Of a DNA stretch of 9,064 nucleotides, positions 1 through 6,488 are shown piece after piece. Below the pieces are notes generated by a model. It did not search any database. It saw only the letters and a list, made by a program, of their open reading frames with translations, and was not told where the DNA came from. This stretch comes from Planctomycetota bacterium. GTDB taxonomy: Bacteria; JAJVIF01; JAPKYR01. How positions within the stretch are numbered: the first letter of the stretch is position 1; each line of letters begins with the position of its first letter. The position numbers were made by a program, and so were the translations under genes. The stretch lies in assembly GCA_030673355.1 (NCBI GenBank), contig DAOVJF010000082.1, positions 1 to 9,064 on the forward strand, given 5' to 3'.

Positions 1-74
1 ATATTATCAAGGGGACCGGCAACACGGTTAGGGCTCAGACGAGGGTGATGTTAATAAGGATTTTCGGGAGTTAA
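1..74 (+). CDS. Possible C-terminal tail of an upstream gene (partial)
   Basis: One + frame is open from the window edge to a TAA at 72-74. It encodes about 23 residues ending VMLIRIFGS. The tail is hydrophobic with several Arg, and I do not recognise the family. A run this short is open by chance fairly often. The only supporting context is a small hairpin right after the stop (78-93) and the same orientation as the flagellin. It may be a real upstream flagellar or surface gene, or simply non-coding DNA. Confidence 0.25.
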   Translation, partial: IIKGTGNTVRAQTRVMLIRIFGS

Positions 75-77
75 AAC

Positions 78-93
78 CGGGTGCCTGTACCCG
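78..93 (+). terminator. Weak hairpin, possible terminator
   Basis: CGGGT (78-82) pairs with ACCCG (89-93) across a 6-nt loop. The sequence that follows is only moderately T-rich (TTGTTGAATTTCTT). It sits four bases after the TAA of the possible upstream tail, where an intrinsic terminator would be expected. The 5-bp stem and the broken T tract make it weak. Confidence 0.25.
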
Positions 94-212
94 TTGTTGA
101 ATTTCTTCAAAGCTTTTTAAATACTAAGGAGGATGAAGCTCCACTATTAACCCGATTAAAAAAATTCCATTTTATGCATACCTCATCACCCATTTACATG
201 ATATTATTAGTG
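94..212. other. Non-coding leader with an orphan Shine-Dalgarno
   Basis: I see no gene between the possible upstream tail and the flagellin promoter. A perfect AAGGAGG (126-132) directly abuts an ATG (133-135), which opens only a five-codon frame and has no spacing for initiation. GGAG (129-132 area) can pair with the CTCC at 140-143. This could be a regulatory hairpin or a relic of a lost start. The rest is A/T-rich. Confidence 0.4.
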
Positions 213-213
213 T

Positions 214-240
214 TATAAAAGCAGGGACAGGGAACGATAT
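214..240 (+). promoter_or_regulatory. Putative sigma-28-like promoter of flagellin
   Basis: TATA (214-217), a 15-nt spacer, then AACGATAT (233-240). The flagellar sigma-28/sigma-D consensus is TAAA-N15-GCCGATAA/T, so this matches 3 of 4 at -35 and 6 of 8 at -10. A perfect TAAA lies at 216-219 but would give only a 13-nt spacer. The predicted leader to the ATG at 313 is about 65 nt. Its position in front of flagellin and the near-perfect sigma-28 site in front of the STAS gene in this window support the call. Confidence 0.45.
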
Positions 241-312
241 CTCGGGGTGGACGGCTGGATGGATCCGGCTGTTTGAAGGCGCGTCCTTCTCGACTGACAC
301 GGAGGCCATAGA

Positions 313-1128
313 ATGAACATCAACACTATGACCGGGATTCTGGGCAACATCCTTCTCAATGAATTGAACCAGTCGAATTCCAGGATTCTCCAGGCATTTA
401 CACGGTTATCGACAGGCAGGCGAATCAACAGCGCATCGGACGACGCGGCGGGCCTTGCGATCGCCACGCGCCTGGAATCCCAGGTACGCGGACTCGCCAT
501 GGCTGAACGCAACGCCCAGATGGCGATCAGCCAGGTCCAGGTGGCGGAAGGTTACCTTGGTGGAGTGACGGAAGATGTCCAGAGAATTCGCGAGCTGAGC
601 GTCCAGGCGGCAAACGGTACGCTGAACCAGGCGGACCGGGAGGCAATCCAGTCGGAAATCAACGAGCTCAGGGAAAATATCGATTTCGCGTTTTCAACGG
701 CTGAATTCAATGCAAAGCCCCTGTTCTCGGGAACTACCGAAACCTACCAGATCGGCGCGGATGGATCGAGCCAGATGACCGTGAATTTCCCGGCGATGTC
801 GTCGGAATCGATCGGCCTTGGAACGATTGATGTTACTACGCAGGAAGGGGCGCAAAACGCTATCACCCAGGCCGGGGACGCGCTTGACAGTGTGCTCAGT
901 GTGCGCACCAATTTCGGCGCGTCTCAGAACCGCCTTGAATCGGCCATTAACTCACTTTCACGGACTCGAATCGACACCATGTCGGCGCTCTCGGAGATAA
1001 TGGATGCTAATATGGTGGAGGAAATAATGAATTCCATGCAGGCTATTAACACTCTCCAGAGCCAGATATTGCTGGCGGGCCAGGTCAATAAACTGGGAGC
1101 AGGGTTACTTCCATCGCTGCTTGGATGA
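313..1128 (+). CDS. Flagellin, minimal D0/D1 type
   Basis: Flagellar filament subunit, exported through the flagellar type III apparatus and polymerised outside the cell. The 271-residue protein has the conserved N-terminal helical domain (about 5-140) with RLSTGRRINSASDDAAGLAI at 31-50 and QRIRELSVQAANGT at 90-103. It also has the C-terminal domain (about 185-271) with GASQNRLESAINSL at 202-215 and an end of GLLPSLLG. Only about 45 residues separate the two, so the variable D2/D3 domains are missing and the filament should be thin and smooth. The start follows GGAGG (301-305) with 7-nt spacing. There is no signal peptide, as expected. A sigma-28-like promoter lies upstream and the TPR gene follows after 21 bp. 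The 90-103 segment matches the motif recognised by TLR5 in other flagellins. I call it flagellin confidently but not a particular paralogue (fliC/hag/flaA). Confidence 0.97.
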   Translation: MNINTMTGILGNILLNELNQSNSRILQAFTRLSTGRRINSASDDAAGLAIATRLESQVRGLAMAERNAQMAISQVQVAEGYLGGVTEDVQRIRELSVQAANGTLNQADREAIQSEINELRENIDFAFSTAEFNAKPLFSGTTETYQIGADGSSQMTVNFPAMSSESIGLGTIDVTTQEGAQNAITQAGDALDSVLSVRTNFGASQNRLESAINSLSRTRIDTMSALSEIMDANMVEEIMNSMQAINTLQSQILLAGQVNKLGAGLLPSLLG

Positions 1129-1149
1129 TACTAATAGTGGTCAACTAAA

Positions 1150-2163
1150 GTGGTTGAAGGCAAGAAAAAATCGAGATTCAGGCGATCCTCATTCTCGTGG
1201 TACGATCCCACCGACTGGGGCTACAAACCATCCACCGAGTTCAGGTTCACGGTCAAGATGATCCCTCTCGTCATTGTCATGATCCTGGGCTTCTCGCTCG
1301 GTCTTTCGAACCCGATGTCATTTGCCGGCGGCGGGCGTCAGATCATCAACGATCGTGCCGGTGATTACAAAAGCAAACTGCGGGACGCGTACTCGCTGAT
1401 CGTTTCCAGAGATTACAACCAGGCCGCGGTCCTGGCGGGAGAGGTAGCCAAGATCGATCCGGAGAACGTTCTCGCGCACCATATTCTCGGGCTTGCCCAC
1501 GCGCGCCGGGGTTTAACCGAGGAGGCATCGGCGAGTCTGAACCGTGCGGTCGAACTTGATCCTGAATTCACGATGGCCTGGTACAACCTCGGAGTTGTAG
1601 AGGAAAGCCGCGGGGAATTTGTGCTCGCGTTGGAAGCATACATGACTGCCAAAGAGCTTGAGCCGGACAATGAAATCTACTCGAACGCGTACAACCGCAT
1701 GAATGAAATCATACTTAACGGAAGCAACTGGGATTTCCGGGAAACAGAATTCCAACGGATATTCCTGCTGGCCGTGAGCGCTGCGAACCGCGGCGGCGAA
1801 GAGGACCTCAGCTTTGCGGAGAACATTTTCCGCATGCTGCTTCTGGATCGACCCTATGATGTGGCCAGTATGAATATGCTCGGATTCACACTCGCCCGCG
1901 AGGGGCGTCACGACGAGGCGGAGGAGGTGCTGATCAGGGTTATTGAGATCGAACCGGGATACTCCGATGCGTGGTTTAACCTCGGGATGCTGCACGAGTC
2001 AATGGGTCGTTTCGAGGAAGCCCTGGTTGATTTCGAGACCGCACATCATACAAGTTCGCTCGGGAGTTTCCGGGAGATCGCGATGGTGGAAGCGGATCGT
2101 ATCAGGGAATTGCTAATATCCGAGACAATTATCACCCCATCGGGTTATAATGGCAGCCAGTAA
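1150..2163 (+). CDS. Membrane-anchored tetratricopeptide (TPR) protein
   Basis: A 337-residue protein. A Lys/Arg-rich N-terminus (KKKSRFRR, 5-12) precedes one hydrophobic helix at about 37-53. TPR units follow at about 76-109, 110-143, 144-177, 239-272 and 273-306, with a degenerate one near 205-238. The signatures are recurrent A-x-Y/W-x-N-L-G and E-L-D-P endings, for example WYNLGVVEESRGEFVLALEA. TPRs are protein-interaction scaffolds, so no enzymatic role is implied. The GTG at 1150 is the first possible start after an in-frame TAG (1135-1137), but no good Shine-Dalgarno precedes it. The alternative is ATG 1258 (codon 37), which would remove the basic N-terminus and leave an unusual signal sequence. 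SFA-GGG at 57-62 could be a signal-peptidase site. The 21-bp gap to flagellin suggests co-transcription, possibly with translational coupling. A role in filament assembly or surface organisation is an inference from position. Confidence 0.9.
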   Translation: MVEGKKKSRFRRSSFSWYDPTDWGYKPSTEFRFTVKMIPLVIVMILGFSLGLSNPMSFAGGGRQIINDRAGDYKSKLRDAYSLIVSRDYNQAAVLAGEVAKIDPENVLAHHILGLAHARRGLTEEASASLNRAVELDPEFTMAWYNLGVVEESRGEFVLALEAYMTAKELEPDNEIYSNAYNRMNEIILNGSNWDFRETEFQRIFLLAVSAANRGGEEDLSFAENIFRMLLLDRPYDVASMNMLGFTLAREGRHDEAEEVLIRVIEIEPGYSDAWFNLGMLHESMGRFEEALVDFETAHHTSSLGSFREIAMVEADRIRELLISETIITPSGYNGSQ

Positions 2164-2192
2164 ACTGCTGCTGAGTATTTTTAAATTTAAGT

Positions 2193-2215
2193 CTCAATTT
2201 CTGTTTCAAATTGAG
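2193..2215. terminator. Inverted repeat after the TPR gene, possible terminator or leader hairpin
   Basis: CTCAATTT (2193-2200) is perfectly complementary to AAATTGAG (2208-2215) around a 7-nt loop. It lies 30 bp after the TPR stop and just before the 46-codon ORF. No T tract follows on the + strand, so it is a poor intrinsic terminator in that direction. It might instead be a leader hairpin, an operator or an mRNA-end stabiliser. Confidence 0.3.
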
Positions 2216-2224
2216 TGAGACCCG

Positions 2225-2365
2225 ATGAAATCCACTAATGAGATAAAACCGCCAATCAGGTATGTACTTGGAATCCTGACCGGGATTTTTTCAGGGATTT
2301 TATTCACGGCCCTGACAATGGGTGCATTGAAGCTCGGGGATTTAATAGTGGGTCTAATCAGATAA
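2225..2365 (+). CDS. Small single-helix membrane protein (46 aa)
   Basis: ATG at 2225 opens a 46-codon frame ending TAA at 2363-2365. The product has a short charged N-terminus (MKSTNEIKPPIR), then one hydrophobic Gly/Thr/Ile-rich segment at about 13-35. A short tail, KLGDLIVGLIR, follows and is itself amphipathic. An in-frame TGA at 2216-2218 fixes the upstream limit. The ribosome site is weak (GAGTGAGA with 5-nt spacing). The layout of basic N-terminus, one helix with regularly spaced glycines and polar C-terminus is typical of real membrane mini-proteins. It is not explained by a gene on the other strand. I do not recognise the family. It lies 90 bp upstream of aroQ on the same strand and could be co-transcribed. 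A small CCTGA/TCAGG hairpin (2370-2389) follows the stop. Confidence 0.5.
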   Translation: MKSTNEIKPPIRYVLGILTGIFSGILFTALTMGALKLGDLIVGLIR

Positions 2366-2455
2366 ATTTCCTGAAGTTTAATAATCAGGTTTGTATCGGA
2401 GCCGTGAGCGTCAGTGAGAGGATAATAATTAATCAGCCTGGAAGAGGATTTATAA

Positions 2456-2923
2456 ATGACATCACAAAAACCAATCATTTTATTAATTCACGGACCCAAT
2501 CTCGGCGCACTGGGACGGAGGGAACCGAGCATTTACGGATTCGATTCGCTCCAGGACATCGAGGACCTGATACTTACCCTTGCGTCGGGCCTTAATATCG
2601 AAGTCAAATGTTTCCAGTCGAATCATGAGGGAGAAATAATCGACTACCTTTTTGAACACGGCGAGAAGTCGAACGGGATAATAATCAATCCTGGGGCGCT
2701 GGCGCATTATTCGATAGCACTCGCGGACTGCCTGAGGAGCCTGCCGTGCGCGAAAGTGGAAGTGCATTTGTCGAATTTATTCAAGCGTGAGAAGAACCGT
2801 CAGAGCCCGGTGACCGCGCCGGCATGCGACGGTGTGATAATGGGGATGGGCAAGTCGGGTTACCATGGCGCGCTGGGATTCCTGGTGGAGCATATGGATC
2901 TGGCAGGGATTGAGCAGGGCTAA
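2456..2923 (+). CDS. aroQ: 3-dehydroquinate dehydratase, type II
   Basis: Cytoplasmic enzyme converting 3-dehydroquinate to 3-dehydroshikimate, the third step of the shikimate pathway to aromatic amino acids. The 155-residue length is close to the usual 140-155 of the dodecameric type II family. The family motifs appear in order. HGPNLGALGRREPSIYG (12-28) carries the active-site lid Arg22 and catalytic Tyr27. FQSNHEGEIID is at 53-63, INPGALAHYSIALADCL at 77-93, and VEVHLSNLFKRE at 101-112 with the catalytic-pair His104. A C-terminal GYHGAL segment completes the set. The ATG start is preceded by AGAGGA (2443-2448) at proper spacing. No other shikimate gene is nearby, so this is an isolated copy. 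The assignment is firm, because the type I enzyme (AroD) has no such motifs. Confidence 0.96.
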   Translation: MTSQKPIILLIHGPNLGALGRREPSIYGFDSLQDIEDLILTLASGLNIEVKCFQSNHEGEIIDYLFEHGEKSNGIIINPGALAHYSIALADCLRSLPCAKVEVHLSNLFKREKNRQSPVTAPACDGVIMGMGKSGYHGALGFLVEHMDLAGIEQG

Positions 2924-2956
2924 TTTATTTACATGTATATTGTTTATTGGGATCAT

Positions 2957-3027
2957 GGGGACACCTGATTTTGCCTTGGGGTGAGTGAAGGATGGCGGAA
3001 AGTGTTAGAGGCAAACTAGGTGTCCCC
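2957..3027. repeat. Long imperfect hairpin in repeat unit 1
   Basis: GGGGACACCT (2957-2966) pairs with AGGTGTCCCC (3018-3027). TTTGCCT (2970-2976) pairs with AGGCAAA (3009-3015), separated by a small 3/2-nt internal loop. This gives 17 base pairs enclosing a 32-nt purine-rich loop. Unit 2 keeps the inner TTTGCCT/AGGCAAA and ACCT/AGGT pairs but has lost the left GGGGAC arm. Confidence 0.8.
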
Positions 3028-3109
3028 GATTACTTTCCTGACCTGATTTTGCCTTGGGGTGAGTGAAGGATGGTGGAAAGTGTTAGAGGCAAACTAGGTG
3101 TCCCCGATT

Positions 3110-3175
3110 ACATGGCATTTTTCCCTTGATATGCAATGGAAAAGTCAGGTTTATCACTGGAGAAAAATGGCATGT
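3110..3175. repeat. 14-bp inverted repeat with one mismatch
   Basis: ACATGGCATTTTTC (3110-3123) is the reverse complement of GAAAAATGGCATGT (3162-3175) except for one central position. The loop is 38 nt. The left arm continues directly from AGGTGTCCCCGATT of unit 2, and the right arm runs directly into CCCCG. The hairpin is therefore joined to the same GTCCCC core and may be a second, diverged element family. It could also end transcription of the convergent genes. Confidence 0.65.
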
Positions 3176-3227
3176 CCCCGTGATTTACAGGTGTCCCCGA
3201 TTACTTTCTTACCTGAATTACAAACTA

Positions 3228-6200
3228 TCAATCATTTGGATCATCCCAGAAGGTGATTATAAAATCTCCTCCAACGAAGACCATATATTCATCAACGAAC
3301 GAAATTCCGCTTCTTGAGTAGCTATCCGGTGTGTCAATCATGTGCACCTGGCTGCCGTTGTTTGTGTCGAGGAAATAAATTTGCCCATAGCTCCTGAGTG
3401 GAACCACAACGAGGCCGTCGGGATAACTTGTATTTGCCATGACAGTGCATGTAGCGTCGAAGTAACCTGTTACGGCCTGCCATTTATTTGATGCATAAGA
3501 ACCGTTATCAGTAACCGCGCAGACCTGACTGGAGTAATTTGCGGACACAACAAAAATGTCATCCCCGAATTTTGTGGGACCGCCAACGGGAATACCGTTG
3601 ATGGGAAGGGGCCAGTCCCAGATCCGGTCGCCTGCCGAGTAGCCAGCCTCACCAACGAGCGCGTAACAAAGGAGGTGAGTAGTTCCCGAGGTTGTCGGGA
3701 AACAGGCTAAATAAGCCCGAGTGCCGTCGATGCAGGGTGTGTTCCAGTGCGAGGTGTCATATAAAATATCTTCCGAAAATTCAACATTACCGGTGGTTAG
3801 ATCAACAGCTTCAAAGTAGGTTGTATAGTTGGCTCTTGAGTAGATGTAAGCAATCCCGTCAGAAACCGCGAGCCCGGATTCACCGGCGCCGCCCAGGGTG
3901 ACGGGCGGATCGAAAACAAGGCTGCCGTCGGTGACATCGATGACATACAATGCCGCTTTATTGCTTCCCCTCGCAACAAGGTTGCCATTGGAAATTACGA
4001 ATGGGGTGCTTGCCCAGTGAACGTAGTCGGGAATCGCAGTATCATCGTCGTAGGTCCATAATGCATCCGAAATTGTCTTTGGTCCCAGTGAAGTTGCGTC
4101 GAAACAGTAAATCTTGTCAGATCCAATCACAATGTATTCATTTCCGCTTGAGTCCTCGTAGTAAGCCAGGCCGGAATTGATCCGCCCACTGGGCGACAGG
4201 GCTGTCGTGGCATGGAACCTGTAATCCCCGGTTAGAAGGTCGTAGCAGTAAAGATACGGAATAGTGGAATTGGCATACCATCCGGTGTAGCTGACGAAGA
4301 AAATCTTGTCGCCGGCTACAATCGGTGTGCAGTGGCTTCGGTTTGAACTGCCGTTAGGCGCAGGCGTCAGCCATAGCGAAACCATGTCCGTCGGATTCGG
4401 TGTGGCTGCGGTCGGGTTGTAGCCAGACTGCTCCGTGTTGTATTTATGGTTTTCCCACCAGATCGGATCAGTGAAAGGAACGGTGATTTCAAACCCGTCG
4501 GTCAACTGGCTTTCACAACTGGAATTGGTAACCACAACGTGATAGGTGCCTTGTTCGGCATTTACCGGGTCGGCACTGGACAGGTCAAATTCACAGTCGA
4601 TCTGGGTGCTCCCTGTAACGACCACATTGTCCGCGTATATTACCAGAGTCTCATCATCATTTTTAACAAGGCTGACCTGGGACGATGTATCGAAAAAGTC
4701 ACCGGTGAGTACTGCGGGTACGATTGTGTCGATTAAACCGGAATCAGGCGCGATGTCGGATATTTCAGGTGGTGAGCTGATGACGATTACCAGGAATTCA
4801 TCGAGAGTATCGGTTTCGCCTTCATCATCGGTTACCCTGAGATCGATATAATAAGTTCCGGAGGACGTGAAAATCTTTGTGGGATTGTCATCGGTTCCGG
4901 AATCGTATGGATCGCCGAAAGATCCATCACCATCGAAATCCCACTCGTACATGACGATACTGTCTCCCCCCTCATCCTGGTCGTAAGAACACAATCCGCT
5001 GAATTCGACAGGATCGCCGGTGCAGAATGGAGGGGCGGTTTCAATTGTCGCGCAGGCTAATGGAGGTTTAAACTGAGGCCCGGATGAAACATCCGCTGAA
5101 TATCTGAAAACCGCATGACAGGGGTCGGGTGGGACTGGAATTTCCGGCATGCCATTGCTGTAATCATGCGCTTCATATTCCGCGATGATCCACACATCAT
5201 GGCTGTCGCCATTGCTTAAAGGAGCCGCGGGAATATCGATATGCCATGTCGAATAACACTCGCCTCCGGGACTTGCATCGGTTTCAAAATCGAAGGTTTC
5301 CAGGCCTGGGAGCATTGAGGATTCAATTGTTACCGTTGATGGCTGGAATTCCCAGGCGAACAGGTCGATGTCCAGGATCAGGTTACCACCGGAGGAGCCG
5401 TCCGATGCGTCGTACCATACACCCGGAGTCTGGATGACTGATGCCGCGAGAGCTTCCATACGGTGTACCGGATAATACGGTCCTGTCGGTCCCTGCTCCT
5501 CCCATTCCACGACAATCGCGTACCCGAACCTGACACCAATGCCATGCGGGAAATAGGGGAATTCAAGCTTCATAGTCCTGCTGGAACCGCTCTCAAAAAA
5601 ACCGTCCCAGTTATTGTCACCGGTAAGGTAATTCCAGAGATCATCGTCCTTGCCAAGATGTTTCGAGTAATATTTGTATGGATTAAGAGTCGCGTTACCT
5701 TTCAGATTCTGCCAGCCGCCGGGAGCCCAGCCGAAAATCAGCTCGGTGGTGAATTCGGTAGGATTGAACCAGCGCGTGTAACCGTCGGGATTTTTCATCC
5801 AGAGATCGGTTCCGTGCTTACCGGTTCTGAGCCCCTTGTATTCCATTACGTGGGCACCATCGCCAATAACCACGCCGATCAGGTCATACGCATCGTACTG
5901 CTGTATCCCGGGGAATGGGTGACGGACCGTAAATGCAACGTCCACGCCAAGGAACGTCGGGTCGTCATCATGAATTACAATTGACCCGAACGTAATCCCG
6001 TACGTGGGAACCGTCATCTGATTGAGGAAGGGGACAATATTTAACGTGAAACTTGCGGTACGATTCTCAACAGCCTCGAAAGTATTCTCGGCGAAATCAT
6101 AATAAATGTCGTAGTAACCAAGAAGGTAGGTGTTGGCTGATTGTGGAGGATGATCCGGGGCAGGGGTTAAGTCCGGGACGTTTTCAGCGTCCGGGATTAC

Positions 6201-6287
6201 CGGTGAACCGTTTCCACCGGAGCATCCAAACCCGATTATGAATGCGACAGTAATCAGCAGCAAATAAAATTGGTATCTGTTATTCAT
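3228..6287 (-). CDS. Large surface lipoprotein with PKD, TIG/IPT and beta-propeller domains
   Basis: 1019 residues from ATG 6287, which has a strong GGGGAGG site at 6-nt spacing. An upstream start at 6317 would translate through that site and is rejected. The signal segment (5-21) ends IIGFGC, so Cys22 is the probable lipidated residue, although GFG at -3 to -1 is a poor lipobox. A Pro-rich linker (28-50) follows, then a beta-rich region of unknown function (about 52-400) containing VRHPFPG at 121-127. A PKD domain is at about 411-503, with YEWDFDGDGSFGD at 447-459. A TIG/IPT-like domain is at about 506-603. A quinoprotein-like beta-propeller (about 608-1015) has repeated G-D/N-x-I/L-x-V/A-x-S strands and CYDLLTG / YVIDVTDG / AVDLTTG turns. 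It is likely anchored at the outer surface for binding or adhesion. No catalytic residues are recognisable. It appears to be its own transcription unit. Confidence 0.88.
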   Translation of the reverse strand: MNNRYQFYLLLITVAFIIGFGCSGGNGSPVIPDAENVPDLTPAPDHPPQSANTYLLGYYDIYYDFAENTFEAVENRTASFTLNIVPFLNQMTVPTYGITFGSIVIHDDDPTFLGVDVAFTVRHPFPGIQQYDAYDLIGVVIGDGAHVMEYKGLRTGKHGTDLWMKNPDGYTRWFNPTEFTTELIFGWAPGGWQNLKGNATLNPYKYYSKHLGKDDDLWNYLTGDNNWDGFFESGSSRTMKLEFPYFPHGIGVRFGYAIVVEWEEQGPTGPYYPVHRMEALAASVIQTPGVWYDASDGSSGGNLILDIDLFAWEFQPSTVTIESSMLPGLETFDFETDASPGGECYSTWHIDIPAAPLSNGDSHDVWIIAEYEAHDYSNGMPEIPVPPDPCHAVFRYSADVSSGPQFKPPLACATIETAPPFCTGDPVEFSGLCSYDQDEGGDSIVMYEWDFDGDGSFGDPYDSGTDDNPTKIFTSSGTYYIDLRVTDDEGETDTLDEFLVIVISSPPEISDIAPDSGLIDTIVPAVLTGDFFDTSSQVSLVKNDDETLVIYADNVVVTGSTQIDCEFDLSSADPVNAEQGTYHVVVTNSSCESQLTDGFEITVPFTDPIWWENHKYNTEQSGYNPTAATPNPTDMVSLWLTPAPNGSSNRSHCTPIVAGDKIFFVSYTGWYANSTIPYLYCYDLLTGDYRFHATTALSPSGRINSGLAYYEDSSGNEYIVIGSDKIYCFDATSLGPKTISDALWTYDDDTAIPDYVHWASTPFVISNGNLVARGSNKAALYVIDVTDGSLVFDPPVTLGGAGESGLAVSDGIAYIYSRANYTTYFEAVDLTTGNVEFSEDILYDTSHWNTPCIDGTRAYLACFPTTSGTTHLLCYALVGEAGYSAGDRIWDWPLPINGIPVGGPTKFGDDIFVVSANYSSQVCAVTDNGSYASNKWQAVTGYFDATCTVMANTSYPDGLVVVPLRSYGQIYFLDTNNGSQVHMIDTPDSYSRSGISFVDEYMVFVGGDFIITFWDDPND

Positions 6288-6341
6288 GAGAAACCTCCCC
6301 AGGGATAGTAGTAACATATGGAATTCGAAATGCTATAAGAA

Positions 6342-6370
6342 ATAATACGAAATAATTGACATATTTACAA
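6342..6370 (-). promoter_or_regulatory. Sigma-70-like promoter of the lipoprotein gene
   Basis: On the - strand, TTGTAA (6370-6365), a 17-nt spacer and TATTAT (6347-6342). This has four of six consensus bases at -35, five of six at -10 and ideal spacing. The predicted leader to the ATG at 6287 is about 48 nt. It lies just after the terminator of the STAS gene, so the lipoprotein gene is independently transcribed. Confidence 0.6.
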
Positions 6371-6387
6371 GAGAAATGACCGGAGGG

Positions 6388-6428
6388 TAAAAAACAAAGC
6401 GGTGCGAGAGTGAGAATGGCCGCACCGT
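6388..6428 (-). terminator. Intrinsic terminator of the STAS gene
   Basis: On the - strand, CGGTGCG (6427-6421) pairs perfectly with CGCACCG (6406-6400) around a 14-nt loop. CTTTGTTTTTTA follows (6399-6388). The GC-rich 7-bp stem plus T tract is a standard Rho-independent terminator, placed about 60 bp after the STAS stop. No T tract follows on the + strand, so it acts in one direction. Confidence 0.8.
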
Positions 6429-6488
6429 CCGGGGAAGAGTTTCGTATGGGGAGCAGGAGGGTTGTTTGTGGAAGAGACGAGAATTGGT

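Larger units (their letters stand above)
2957..3208. repeat. REP/BIME-like block: tandem 78-bp hairpin units and satellites
   Basis: Two units abut exactly. Copy 1 spans 2963-3040 (78 bp). Copy 2 starts at 3041 and matches through 3111 with a single C/T difference, inside GGATGGYGGAAAG. A third partial copy, AGGTGTCCCCGATTACTTTC, is at 3189-3208, and a degenerate one (ATGTCCCCGTGATTTAC) is at 3172-3188. Each unit ends AGGTGTCCCCGATTAC. The same core appears inverted (GGGGACACCT, 2957-2966) at the left edge. Near-identical copies with internal dyad symmetry resemble REP/BIME elements mobilised by Y1 (IS200-like) REP-associated transposases. No transposase is present here. The block sits between convergent genes: aroQ ends at 2923 and the lipoprotein gene ends at 3228. 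Confidence 0.8.

Noticed and set aside
1513..1995. - strand 160-codon ORF opposite the TPR gene
   Set aside because: It is the antisense of well-formed TPR repeats and has no recognisable motif or ribosome site.
2206..2478. - strand 90-codon ORF opposite the mini-protein and aroQ start
   Set aside because: It overlaps the aroQ ribosome site and start, has no ribosome site, and its composition is not coding-like.
2957..3208. Repeat block read as a CRISPR array
   Set aside because: The 78-bp units abut with no unique spacers, the repeat is far too long, and no cas genes are present.
3126..3317. + strand 63-codon ORF downstream of the repeats
   Set aside because: It begins inside the repeat block, runs into the 3' end of the oppositely oriented lipoprotein gene, has no ribosome site and has low-complexity composition.
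6288..6317. Upstream start for the lipoprotein at 6317
   Set aside because: It would translate the GGGGAGG ribosome site and put ten residues ahead of the signal peptide. ATG 6287 has ideal spacing.
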